This document shows positions 1 to 10,778 of a DNA stretch of 64,000 nucleotides, piece by piece. Under the pieces are notes generated by a model, which was not told where the DNA came from, searched no databases, and worked only from the letters and a program-made list of their open reading frames with translations. How positions within the stretch are numbered: position 1 is the stretch's first letter; each line of letters opens with the position of its first letter. Origin of the DNA: Posidonia oceanica (taxonomy: Eukaryota; Streptophyta; Magnoliopsida; Alismatales; Posidoniaceae); the NCBI GenBank assembly GCA_037176725.1, contig JAZBRS010000026.1, positions 61,420,501-61,484,500 of the forward strand. Reading direction: 5' to 3'. Both the position numbers and the translations under genes were made by a program.

Positions 1-1235
1 TTTCTGACTACATTTTCTGTCTCTTTAAACGAAATTCAATGAACAACTTAAGCCGCACGCCCTAGTACCAAGCGTCATGAGTAGCAAGAGAGATGGCTTC
101 GCGGTCCGCGTTTGAGTTCTCCCATTCAAAAAGGACTCGGTTTCGCCTCTTCCCGTCCCAAATGCCAGCCTAATAGAAAACCTGAATGATGTCCCCGGTA
201 GTGTGTCTCAAGTGCGGGAGAATAATGTCGGAGAAGCGTGGCAAGGGAGGTATAGCTCGAGGAGTACCCAACATCGAGAAGCAACGCTGAGGGTTGTACC
301 TCACAAACTCGGTCGCCCCAATCAGCGTCAGGAAGTACTCTGGGTCAAACACTGTCCTAAAAGACGAGAGAGGACTGAAGGAGTCCATCTGGGGCTTGAC
401 CTCACAAGCACATAAACGACAGATGTACTCCTCCAGGGGAAGGCTAGCATCAAGAGCAGACAGAAGAAAATGCTCCTCTAACCAGTGCAGAACTAGGAAA
501 GGCGAGCCGAAAAACGATCCCCCAAGGCAGGCACTGAATAAGTCCGGGATGGTAAAAGCCAAAATAGACTGACTCAAGCATTTCTCCAGATTGCGAACGT
601 AGATGCACATGAGCTCAGCATGGTAGGCGCTAATGGTTAAGGGTTCATTTGGGAAGAGTACCAGTCCCCCGATCAGAAAAAAGACACATTCCAAGTAGGA
701 AGCCTCGGAGCGGATGCTGTCGCGCTGTTTCCAGAAAAATTTTCATAAGGAGGAGAGTTTGATACAGCCATTTAGCACCAGGTCCTCCGGCACAACAATA
801 GAACCAAAAATGCGCTTTAAGAGAGAAAAAGAGCTTACCACCCCGATTGGCAAAAGGTAGGCATCCCTGCAGTAAATGGACGGGTTGGCCTGTCGAGTAC
901 CTAAAAGGGCGCTCACCTCCTCCAAAAGAATGGTCAACTCCCCTGAAGAGGAAAAGAATGTATGAGTCAAAGGATTCCATAGCCCGCAAAGGTCGAAAAG
1001 CACCTTGGAGTAACAGGCGAAGAGCTTGACAATGACCAGCCTCTTCCAAGCGCTCCCGATACCTCATCAAAGCCCAAGAGTAGAATTATTGAACCCAGGC
1101 AACTAGTAGGCTTTCGAGTCGTGGTCGTTATTGGCAGAGGATAGGGGCTATGAAGTAAGAAAAAATCAGCGGAGATAAAGGAATACGAGAATGGGAGTAT
1201 GGAGTAATAATGAAAACGGAAAGTACCTTCTCATG
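1..1235 (-). pseudogene. Decayed plant-mobile-domain-like ORF (antisense extra ORF of a Tat-type retroelement), main part
   Basis: Two long open stretches in different minus-strand frames, at 170-694 (174 codons) and 743-1003 (86 codons), read as one broken protein. The second contains LCGLWNPLTHTFF followed by ELTILLEEVSALLGT. This resembles the start of the plant mobile domain (aminotransferase-like, PF10536), which typically has a W-P-T-F stretch followed by a GEMTITLEDVAxLLGL-like motif. The first continues with hydrophobic segments as in that family. At least two frameshifts and a stop separate the pieces, so no intact product is expected. A solo LTR (1236-7056) splits the sequence, and the upstream part resumes at 7057-7440. 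Tat-lineage Ty3 elements can carry extra ORFs, including antisense ones between pol and the 3' LTR. The tandem repeats and 3' LTR on the plus strand to the right fit that reading. A stand-alone host gene fragment is the alternative. The family assignment is from motif memory. Confidence 0.5.
1231..1235. repeat. Target-site duplication TCATG, left side of solo LTR A
   Basis: TCATG lies directly next to the LTR end here and is repeated at 7057-7061 next to the other end. Five bases is the usual duplication length for Ty3 LTR elements. Confidence 0.8.
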
Positions 1236-4200
1236 TGTAGCGATCCCGATCGGAACCAGGCTCGCTATTATCCAGCGGCGATTGGGATCCGAGGAAGAGG
1301 CTCAACTCGAAAACACTTAAAATCGAGGAGAGAAAAAAAAAGGAAAGGAAAGATAAGACAAATCAGAGTCGCCACCATGTCTATTAACGGGAGACAAGGA
1401 AAACCGGGGAAATGCGTGAATTAACACACAAGACCGAGCAAGAAAATGCGAAGCAAAGCAACGCAAAGGAAAACAAATGCAAACAAATGCAAATGAGATG
1501 ACTCTAGCCTAGGATAAGGGCAGTATGGTCATTGCGGGCCAAAAGACAGGGTAAGGACTCCTGTTACGTGCGGGGAAGGTGTTAGGCACCCCCGACACGC
1601 CCGAAAATCGGTCTTTCTAGGCTTACGCTCGCATACGCAGGGAAATGCAGGGTTGAATGCCTATGTGCCTATAAATGCCTGAATGAATGCTCAAGGTGTG
1701 CTCTAAGTGGGAAGAAACAAAGCGGGGAAGTAAACGTGCTCTCTAAATGCTCAGCTACGCTGTCCGTGTTCCAAATTAGGCGAAACCTAGCTCGTGAGAA
1801 CTCCAAACAGTAAGCATCACAGTCCTATATGCAAATGCAGGCGAAAAAGCGAAACAGCAAGGAAACCATGCAATGTAATCGACATGCAAGGGAAAATGGC
1901 GCAAAACACGCAAAACGAGACGAGAAATGAGCAACGCACGCAAAACGATGCAAAAGAGCGAAAGCGGCGCGCAAAACAAACGAGAAAGCAAGACAGCACG
2001 CGAAACGAGACAAGAGAACAGGAAACCACGCAAAACGAGACGAGAAAACAGAATGGCACGTAAAACGGAGCGAAAGAATGAAACCGGCACGCAAAACAAG
2101 CGAGAAAGCGAGACAACACGCAGAATAAGGCAAGAAAACAGATGGGCACGCAAAACAGTGCAAAAAAACGACGAAGCAAAACCTTGGAAAAAAGCCATGC
2201 GAATGCAAGAATGCAGAAAAAGATTAGGAGAGGCCAAAGGGGAGGCGAAACAACGTGTGTGTAAGAACAGACGTTGTTTAGGACCACTCGGAATAGGTGT
2301 GAAGACCTACCGAGGGGAGAGCGTGCAAATGGAGGGATTACCACTTCTTAGCGACTGTTTCCCGCTAAACCGTTCCACGATGTGTCTCGCATGCTGCCCA
2401 AAGCTCGCGATGCGATCGGATCGTGGAAAAGGGGGAAGAACGTCACATTAAGTGGTAAATCCAAGGAAAACTCAACACAAAACACACAGGAATACGCGAA
2501 ACGAGGATTTGAAGGTAGAAGTAGAAAGGGGAGGCCCTATTCTACATGCTCAAGGAGACAGAAAGCGAAAACAAGAAAAAACTGTGCAAATGGCATGCAA
2601 ATGCAATGCAGGGGTTCAAGAGGACATACCTGGGAATCCGGGAACCTGATCTGAAATCCGTCTGGTCCATGCTGAAGAGCGCTTCGCTGCGGTCGCCTGG
2701 GCAGCTTACTTGAGAAGATCCGACGGCCGGATTGGAAGATATCGCAGCTTCAAGGCAGAAGGGGCCAGAACAGGGGAGAAGAACAGATCTAGGTGTTCGG
2801 GGGGTCCTAGGGATGTGCAAAAGGTTCTCCCAAGTGAAAGGGAGCTAAAAGTGCTTAGTGTGTGCAAGGAGATGCTAAAATGCAAGACTAGATGAGTGCA
2901 GGATGCATGCAAAAGCAAGAAAGAGCAATGATAGGAAAATGGGAAAAGCCAGGAGTTCAGAAAGCATTTTGGAAAAGAAAAGGGGCTAAAAATGCAAATT
3001 CTCTAGAAAACAGGGGTCCACAGGAAAGGTTTTTGAAAACAGGGAAAGACAGAGGTCTATTTGGCAAAAGACTGGGCTCAGAAAGTTGTTTTGAAAAGAA
3101 GGTACGCTTTAAAAGAGGTTTTGAAACCAAAAGAAGTCAGAGTGCACTTTTGAAAAAACTGGGGTCTAAAGTGCAAATTTTCCAGAAAACGGGGTTCTGG
3201 GGAGTCTGGGGGTACTAGTGGGAGGTCTGCATGAAATTTGGTAAGCATAGGAGTTAAGATGCAACCTAGGGGCAAAATGGTCTTTTCACATGATTTTTTA
3301 AAACATGTAAGGACCTATGTGTAATTTTGAAATCATGCAAGGACTAAAAATGCAATTTTATATGGAAAACATGCTCTGAAAATTAAATAACAGGACCACA
3401 GTGCAATTTTTGGAAAATACAGGGTCAAAAATGCAATATAATAAGCTAAAATGCATGCAGCACAGTTACTGTCCATTTAAAATGGACCTAACTGCAAAAA
3501 TGCAAAATCAGAAGGGCAAAAGTGCAATGCATCAACCAAAAATTAAAATTAAAACCTAAGTTGCTACAGCGTGTGGATCTATATGCAAAAACAGTAAAGT
3601 GCAAGGACTTGGAATGCAATGCAGTATGGTAAAATGCAAGTAAATAAATGAACTGATTAAGTGCAGGACCTAAGTGCAAAAATTGAAAACAGGAGGACTA
3701 AACTACAAAATAATAAAACAGCACAGCACAGTAAATGGACCCACTTGCAAATACTGAAAACCATAAACAAATTATGCGATTTAGCAAAGTATTTAATTAA
3801 AAACCAAGTAGAATAAATGAAATAAGGACTGGAATGTAAAAATGAAAAAACTTAAGACAGATATGCAATATTTACTTAAAAACTTTAGCCAGCCTAAAAT
3901 AAAAGCACAGTAACTGGTCAACGGCGACGAGTACTGTAGCAGAGCGCCGGCAGTACTCGTCACCGCCGACAGGGGAGGCTGAGGATGCGCGGGAGGGCGG
4001 AGAACAACGTCGGCGATCGTCCGGAGCTCTGGAAACGGTCCGGAGCTCGCTCTGCTGGCCGCAGTGTCCGGAGGAAGAGCAGCCGGGGCCGGAGAAGGAG
4101 GCCTGTCCGGCGAGCTGTTGTGGCGTCTAGGAGGCTCGGAGCTTGGTTCTGACTGGCGGAGAAGCAGCAGGAGGAGGAGAGAGAGAGGGGGGAAGCGAGT

Positions 4201-7056
4201 GGTACCTGTGATTGTGTCCGGAAGGCGCTCCCGACCTCGGCAGTGTCGGAGGTGGTCGGAGCTCGTCGTCTGGTTGCTGCAGAGGATGCTGGTGGCTCGC
4301 GGTGGTCCGGACGTCCTCAGGAGGTGCTTCTGGTGCTTTCTGAACGATCGGACGCGAGCTTCGGAGCTCGGGTGAAGAGTTGGCTTTTTTGGGTTGTCAG
4401 ATTGCCGCCGGAGGCGGGGGGAGAGTGTTGCTGCTCGTCTGGCGGAGCGAAGCCCTCCGGGAGGTTGCTGGAGGTGCGGGGAGTGGATTTGGATGACTGG
4501 CTTAGGTTTCTGGAAGGTGTGGAGGGGGATTGAGGATTGGGTCGATTTCAGGTCCGAAGCTGGGATAGGTGTTTGTAGTGTTGTTTGCAGTCAGTGGGGG
4601 ATGGCTGGGCTTGAGGCCTAGTGCTCTGGAAAGGTGGGATGCAGGTGAATCTCTGGGTGGAGTTTGAAAGGAAGCAGTGAGTTGTGGTGGAGGGAATTGT
4701 GAATGGAGTTAGTTTTGGGTTTCAGTTGGGATTGCAGGTGGTCTGAGGGTGTTCTGTGTGGTGGAATGGCTGTAGAAAGGTGAAGGAAGATGGCCGGTTG
4801 TTGGGTGAGATTGGGGGGACAACTGGGAGAAGGATGGGGGCTTGAAGTGGGCTTGGTTTGCTGGGAAAGAAAGAGAAAGTTTTGCTGAAGATTTCAGAGA
4901 AGAAAAGAGAAGAATTGGGTGTGGGGATCGGTCTGAAATGGAGGCTTCTCTCCGGGATGTCAAGGAATCCCTCAGGCACTCTCTTCTGCCCTTTTTTCTC
5001 TCTGGAATTGGAAGGGTGAAGAAGGGAAGGAGGAGGGTCGTTTCAGGTGGAGGGAATGTGCTGGAATTGCTCTCTGGTTTTTCTCTCCACTCTCTGGTTT
5101 GCTGGGTCTCTCGTTGCTTGCTTGCTCACTGATGGTTGCTGATAGAGTTGAAGGAATGATCGGGAGGCTTTTTATCCGGAGCTGCCGCTGCTGAGCGCGA
5201 GTTGGGAATTCAAACTCGGCCGGCGATTACTGCAGCGGAGGGGACGGGGCGACCGGCTCCGGATTCGGTGCTGAGATGAGGAGACGGCGGGCTGCTGTAG
5301 ACGATCTGATGGAAGGTTGAATTTCGAATGGAGGAGGGAATTCTGTAGCCGGCCGCTCGCGGGAAGAGATGCAGAAGAAGTTTGCAGAAGGAGAAGGAGG
5401 AGGAGGAGAGGAAGGCGGGCCGGACTGCTGCGGGCCGAGAAAAAAAGAAAAAAAGGAAAAAAAGAAGAAACGGGCTGGATTGAGCCCAATAAAGAAAGAA
5501 AGAAAGAAAGCAAGAAAGAAGGAAGGAAGAAAGAGAGGGTAGAGTGGGGAAATAAAATAGGTAAAAATAAACTAAAAATAAGTAAAAATATTAGAAGAGT
5601 TGTGCTGTGGATTAGGATTTTAATTAATATTTTTTAATGGTTGTTTTGAGTTGATTAATGTGTTTTGGGCTTGATTAGGGTTTTAGGGTTTTGGTTTTGG
5701 TTTTAATTAGCTTTCTCTTGATTAAATGTTTGTTAAACCTCTTTTAAATTATTTTGAAAATTGTGTTTCCCTTGTTGGACATTTAAAATATTGATTAGGG
5801 TTTTTTAGGATTTATTTCGTATTAATTTAGGGTTGGTTTTAGATTTTAAGTTGTAGTCTCCTTAGGTTTTTTCTTTCTTAAATCTTTTAAGTTGTGTTTT
5901 AATTTTTATTTGCTGATTTTTCTTGAAGTTTTTAGTTGGGTTTTTCTGGTTTTGATAGAGTGTCTTCAAGTCTTTTCAGATGTGTTTTTCTTTTCTTTTT
6001 AATTAAGTTCTTAACTTGTTTTTCTTATGTTTATTAGGTTTGGTCTTTTGCCTTCTTTAATCACTTGTTTTAGTGTTTGATTTTTTTAATTCTCCTTTTT
6101 GGGTTTGTTTTTTAATTCCTTTAGTGGGGTTTTTACCTTTGGTGGGTTTTGATTTTATTTTAGCTTTTTTCCAGATTTTTCAGTGTTTTCTTTTGATTTG
6201 TTTTGCATTTTTTAGTTTGCATGTTTGGTTTTCTTTTTAGCTTGCTTAAGTTAGGTTTAAGTTCTTAATTGCTTGTTTAACATTTTTTAATTGTTTTTCT
6301 TAGAGTTCTGACTTGTACCTTTTATGTTTTGAGATTTTACAGATTTTTATGGGTTTTTGTGGATTTTTGCAAGAGAGGGAAAAGCAAAAGAGAAGGAGGA
6401 AGGAAAAGGGGAAAAGAGGGAAATAAGAGGAAAAGAGATAGGTTGGAGGAAAACGATTTTTTAAAATTCAGAAAAAGGGTTAAAAATAAAGTAAAAATAG
6501 GGATAAGATAGAGGAAGGATAGAAGCACAGAGGGGGCCCACAGCCAGACCAGAAAAAGGATAAGAAAGGGATGAAAAGAGAGATGATAATCAGGAGAGAG
6601 AGAGGAGAGAGAAAATGATAATCCCGAAGAGAGAAAAGGATAATTTGGGTGAAAGAGGGTCTCAATGGTCTTGGAATGGGGTGAAAATTGGTGAGTGGGT
6701 AGTCTAGCGTTTGAAGTCTTGGTTCTGAAGTTTTGGTTTGATTCTAAGGAGGTTTTGGAGGGGTTTGAAGGTGTAGAAAAAGGATGGTTTCTCCTAAGTT
6801 TTCTAGTGTTTTTGGGAATGGGTTAGGTTTGGAAATTCCTAGGTCTTTGGGTAGGTTTGTTGAGTGGATAGTGGTGGGTTTTCCTATGGATTTTGGTTAG
6901 GTTTTGAGGTTGGGAAGGGGGGTAAAGGTTTAGGCCAAGATGGGCTGATTTTGAAGGGTAGGGAGGAGGATTAGGGCTAGGGTTTGGTTGGGGTTTGATC
7001 CAGCAATCACCAAGAGGGCTCCAAGGGTCCAAGCCTGCCAAGATGGGGTGTCAACA
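1236..7056 (-). mobile_element. Solo LTR of a Tat/Ogre-like Ty3 retrotransposon (copy A), 5.8 kb
   Basis: Read on the minus strand the element begins TGTTGACACCCC at 7056 and ends CGCTACA at 1236. It is flanked on both sides by TCATG (1231-1235 and 7057-7061), a 5-bp target-site duplication, so it is a complete solo LTR of 5821 bp. The same family occurs at 25108-31005, 13768-19295 and, shorter, at 48799. Along the minus strand it holds an AT-rich start with TTAGGG-type motifs, a pyrimidine-rich part with a TATA-like box near 5170, a GC-rich block (about 4000-4450), many short TGCATTT-type units (about 2900-3900), a repeat array based on GCACGCAAAAC (1820-2240), and a block conserved between copies (1364-1830). 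It interrupts the plant-mobile-domain-like ORF. The open frames inside it (for example 3488-3679 and 4064-4375) are low-complexity and not credible genes. Confidence 0.85.
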
Positions 7057-7440
7057 TCATGCACCAAAACGTTCGCCAAATCATTAGGTATAGCCTTCAG
7101 CCGAAGTTGCACCATGTCGGAAGGAGAGGAAAAGATGGCTACTTGGAAAGCATGGCGCGGGATATCACTCAAATCCATGAGAAGAAGCACAATTCCAAGC
7201 AAGTGAAAAAAATCAACAGAGAAAGGAAGATCGATGTTCGAACTGCATGATCCAAGCCAAGATGGGTTCTAATATAGGCCGTGGAGCCTTCATCGGAATA
7301 GAAACCCAAAGAAAATCGGAGATCTACTGCCAAAATGGTGGTGCCCGAACAGGAAAGACAGGCAGCCTGTCTCGCAACGTTATACGCAGCCGTCTTGCCG
7401 TCCAACATTAGCCGCGGCGTTTTACCTGTCCAACATTGAA
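7057..7440 (-). pseudogene. Upstream part of the antisense plant-mobile-domain-like ORF
   Basis: Minus-strand open frames of 79 codons (7169-7408) and about 48 codons (reading from 7202 into the LTR at 7056) lie here. If the solo LTR and one TCATG copy are removed, the second frame joins sequence below 1231 without loss of frame at a CAT-GAG codon. This shows that the two sides were one sequence before the insertion. No domain is recognisable in this part, which contains DLSDIPRHAFQVAIFSSPSD. It sits just left of the tandem-repeat arrays, as expected for an antisense extra ORF in the 3' part of a Tat element. It is degenerate and not expected to be expressed. Confidence 0.4.
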
Positions 7441-7545
7441 CGCTAAAAATCCAACGTCCAACAAATCAAAGCAGAATTGAGAGCAAATCAAAGAACCCTG
7501 GAGCACAACTGGGCCAACAAAGCAAGCAAAGTCAAAGAAGTATCC

Positions 7546-8344
7546 TTTTTGACCCCCTTGGGCAATCCCCTTGACATGTCATGTTTTTTTAATTTTCGAC
7601 CCCCTTGGGCAATCTCCTTCGCACGTCATGTTTTTATTCTCGACCCCCTTGGGCAATCCCCTTGGCACGTCATGTTTTTATTCTCGACCCCCTTGCGCAA
7701 TCCCCTTGGCACGTCATGCTTTTTGAGCCCCTTGGGCAATCCCCTTGGCACGTTATGTTTTATTTTTTGACCCCCTTAGGCAATCCCCTTGGCATGTCAT
7801 GTTTTTTTTATTTATTTTCGACCCCCTTGGCAATCCCCTTGGCACATCTTGTTTTTAATCTCGACCCCCTTGGCAAATCTCCTTCGCACATCATATTTTT
7901 ATTCTCGACCCCTTTGGGCAATCCCCTTGGCACGTCATGCTTTTGTTTTCAACCCTCTTGGCACGTCATGTTTTTATTTTCGACCCCCTTCACAATCCCT
8001 TTGGCACGTCATGTCTTTGTTTTCGACTCCCTTGGGCAATCCCCTTGGCACATCATGCTTTTGTTTTCGACCCCCTTGGGCAATCCCCTTGGCACGTCAT
8101 GTTTTTATTTTCGACCCCCTTGGGCAATCCCCTTGGCACGTCATGTTACTTTTATTTTCGACCCCTTTAGGCAATCCTCTTGGCACGTCATGTCTTTATT
8201 TTCGACCCCCTTAGGCAATCCTCTTGGCACGTCATGTCTTTATTTTCGACCCCTATGAGCAATCCCCTTAGCACGTCATGTTTTTATTTTCGACCCCCTT
8301 GGGCAATCCCCTTGCCACGTCATGTTTTCGACCCCCTTGGGCAA
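7546..8344 (+). repeat. Tandem array T1, unit about 43-46 bp, about 18-19 copies
   Basis: The core GACCCCCTTGGGCAATCCCC, followed by TTGGCACGTCATGTTTTTA, recurs every 38-50 bp, with single-base changes and small indels between units. Because the unit is not a multiple of three and is stop-poor, it opens spurious ORFs of up to 217 codons. A diverged relative (GCGGGCAATCCCCGTGG) recurs at 9375-9500. A stretch like the T2 unit (7484-7530) lies just left of the array, so T1 appears to have grown inside T2-type sequence. It lies in what appears to be the 3' untranslated region of a Tat-lineage element. Confidence 0.85.
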
Positions 8345-8384
8345 ACAAAGCAAAACAATTCAAAAGCAGGTACCCCAAAGCACA

Positions 8385-8740
8385 ACCGAACAAACAAAGC
8401 AAACCCAATCAAAGCAAAGAACCCTAGAGCATAACCGGGATACCAAAGCAAAGATCCCCAGAGCATAATCGGGATAACAAAGCAAAGATCCCCGGAGCAT
8501 AACCGAGATACCAAAGCAAGGAATCCCGGAGCATAACTGGGATACCAAAGAAAAGATCCTCGAAGCATAACCGGGATACCAAAGCAAATAATCCCGGAGC
8601 ATAATCAGGATGCTAAAGCAAAGATCCCCGGAGTATAACCGGGATACCAAAGCAAAAACCCCGGAGCATAATCAAGATGCTAAAGCAAGGATCTCTGGAG
8701 CACGACTGGGATAACAAAGCAAACCAATCAAAAGCAGGTA
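8385..8740 (+). repeat. Tandem array T2, unit about 35-36 bp, about 9 copies
   Basis: The unit contains AGCATAACCGGGATACCAAA followed by GCAAAGATCCCCGG. Copies are visible at about 8429, 8463, 8499, 8535, 8571, 8606, 8633, 8667 and 8698, with modest divergence. Minus-strand ORFs through it (8320-8568, 8360-8650) are frame artefacts of the repeat. Confidence 0.85.
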
Positions 8741-8765
8741 CCCCGTGCACAATCGGGTCAAAAAG

Positions 8766-9142
8766 TAAAGCCAACGGTATTAGTGAACCCTCCGCTCACT
8801 AAACTCCCGGGTCAGAAGATAATGGTCCCCATTGAGAATGTAAACAACATTTAATGAAAGGACACTTGATTCTGACGAATAAAGCCAATGGTATTAGTGG
8901 ACTCATCGTTCATTGATTCCGGGTCACGAGATGACGGTCTCTGTCGAGAATGTAGGCAACATTCAATGAAAGGACACCTAATTGTGACAAATAGAGCCAA
9001 CGCGGCCGGCAGAGAAGAGATCAATTCCCTTTTGCCTGGGAGCATTATGGATCTCTCGCTCACCAACCCGCGCATAATGAGACGACGGTCCCCTTGGAGA
9101 GTTTAGGCTACGTTCGAGGAAAAGGCACCTAATTATAACAAA
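8766..9142 (+). repeat. Tandem array T3, three units of about 112-150 bp
   Basis: Units start near 8766, 8881 and 8993. Each starts with a variant of AAAGCCAACGGTATTAGTG (the third is strongly diverged), then has a GAGATGACGGTC-like segment, a GAGAATGTA segment and AAAGGACACCTAATT. The third copy has an extra 30-40 bp. This is the third distinct repeat type in the same 1.6 kb. Confidence 0.75.
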
Positions 9143-9629
9143 TTGCATTCACGCAAGTGTCAGTCCGTCTTAGGTGGTGAGAAAAATTCTGAGCCAACCC
9201 GGTATACAAATTAAAGTCGGCAATGATGGAGGAACCTCATTACCTAGGGTCATGCATTGCATATCATGACCCCCTCTTTCGCATTCCCGTCAGCACGCAT
9301 CCATTCATAGCGCATTGTATTGCATTCACATTGAGTGGTCATCGGAAACATTAGCTATCCATCTTTTAAGTTTAACCCCCGCGGGCAATCCCCGTGGTAA
9401 GTCTTTTATTTTGACCCTCGCGGGCAATCCCCGTGGCATGTCATTAGTTTGTTCCCCTTTGACAATCCCCTTGACCATGTTTCTTTAGCCGACCCTCTTT
9501 GTGTCTCATCCAAGCTTAGTGGCAGCAGGCATTGAATTTCATTTAGGATCTTCAGGTAACGCTACACGGGGGTATCGTCTCGCCTTGTAAATATCTTTGT
9601 CCCGAAGCCATCTTCAAGGAAGGGCAATC
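9143..9629 (+). mobile_element. End of internal region of a Tat-like element, with polypurine tract
   Basis: No coding sequence is seen. Two diverged T1-like units (GCGGGCAATCCCCGTGG) lie at 9375-9450. The last bases before the LTR include the purine run AAGGAAGGG at 9616-9624, five bases from the LTR start at 9630. This fits a polypurine tract priming plus-strand DNA synthesis. A similar purine run precedes the LTR at 13768. Confidence 0.6.
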
Positions 9630-10122
9630 TGTAGATACCCCGTTTTGACACTCCCTTCATGTTAGTATAGTCTATTGCATTACGTCGTTCCTAGAAGTCC
9701 TTCGCACGATCCAGTATGTCTCACTCGAGCCAAGTGTTTTCTCTCCAGTCCAAAATGATTATCCCTATCTAAGCCCCAAGTGTCGGCAACTTTAGTGTTC
9801 TTCATGTCCTGACCAAATTTGGAATTTGAACTAACTGAGGGCATCCTTGGGCAACGCTGGCGTTTTCCCAAGGTAGCTGAACCCGCAACCATTTCACATC
9901 TCCGTAAGGCGTCTCAAGGGCCAACGAAAGCAAACCGAGAGTGGCGATTACACTAACTTCAACACACGTGGAGTGAAGAAGTCGGATACAACAAAAGGGG
10001 ACCCCAAGAAGGAGCGAACAGCAACAAAAGAAAGGGAGAGACGAAGAAGCCACCCCCTTCTCCTCCCCGAAAATCCCTCCTCCTCCCAAAACCCCATATC
10101 CATAAGCCACAGACATCTTGCT
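9630..10122 (+). mobile_element. 5' part of a Tat-type 3' LTR (copy E), truncated
   Basis: Begins TGTAGATACCCCGTTTTGACA, closely matching the starts of the other Tat-type LTRs (TGTTGACACCCC, TGTAGACACCCC), directly after a purine tract. Recognisable LTR sequence does not continue for the several kilobases seen in copies A-C. Near 10122 it abuts the broken end of a minus-strand gag gene, so the LTR is truncated or interrupted. The exact junction could not be fixed. Confidence 0.55.
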
Positions 10123-10629
10123 CTATTGCAGACTCCGGAACTCTCGTTCGAACCGACTCCTCACATGCCTCGGGAAATACTTCTTATGAAATGCAGCCTC
10201 GAAGTCCTTCCACTTGATATCGACCGTTATAGAATCTGGGAACTTCAGCCGCCTTGTGGCTCTCCACCACTCACCGGCATCGCCGTCGAGCTGAAAGGCA
10301 GCCAACCGTACCCAGTGCTCCGTCGGGCACGCCAAATTATTCAACAACTTCTCAATCCTTCGTAGCCATGCCTCGCTCTCCTCAGGAGTACCAGTACCCT
10401 TGAATGTCGGCGGTTGGAACTTGCTCAATTGGCGTAGCCACGGATCTCCCTCAGACCCTCTACCAGAGCCACTCTTGCCAAATGCTTGAGAGATTCCGCG
10501 CATCCAGCCTCGCAACTCTGTCCGCACGTCCTGCCAACCACTCTCCTCTCGAGAGCTAGGTTCCTCAGCAGAGGTCTTATCCTTCCAACGGCTACGGCGA
10601 GACATGTTGAACTGGGAGAGAAGCAACAA
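10123..10629 (-). pseudogene. gag: Ty3-type gag protein, N-terminal part (truncated)
   Basis: A 168-codon minus-strand frame starting at 10629. Residues about 60-168 match the retrotransposon gag domain (PF03732). Diagnostic stretches include FQPPTFKGTGTPEESEAWL, then CPTEHWVRLAAFQLDGDAGEWW, then FEAAFHKKYFPRHVRSRFE. The frame stops just after the REFRSLQ motif, where gag normally continues, and unrelated sequence follows, so the rest of gag and all of pol are missing. The PBS at 10763-10774 and an LTR from 10779 lie immediately upstream on the minus strand, so this is the 5' end of an element whose downstream part was lost at the junction near 10122. Gag forms the virus-like particle in which the element replicates. 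The fragment cannot do this alone. Confidence 0.85.
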
Positions 10630-10762
10630 AAACCTGCACCACAGTCAATAAGACAAGCAACAATATATGCCAAACAACAGGTGCATACTCGATCATGATA
10701 TGCAATTTCCTATGTAATCACTAACCTACCACTCCTAGGCTAGTGCAACCTAGTGAACCTGC

Positions 10763-10774
10763 GCTCTGATACCA
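10763..10774 (-). other. Primer binding site, initiator-Met tRNA type
   Basis: On the minus strand this reads TGGTATCAGAGC, the standard complement of the 3' end of plant initiator tRNA-Met. It starts four bases from the LTR end (10779) and lies upstream of the gag start at 10629. This fixes the element's orientation as minus. Confidence 0.9.
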
Positions 10775-10778
10775 ATTC

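Noticed and set aside
7605..8258. 217-codon plus-strand ORF
   Set aside because: It is a read-through of the 43-46-bp tandem array; all three frames show the same repeated peptides.
8385..8740. CRISPR-like appearance of regular repeats
   Set aside because: The repeats are directly adjacent, with no unique spacers, and the DNA is plant nuclear.
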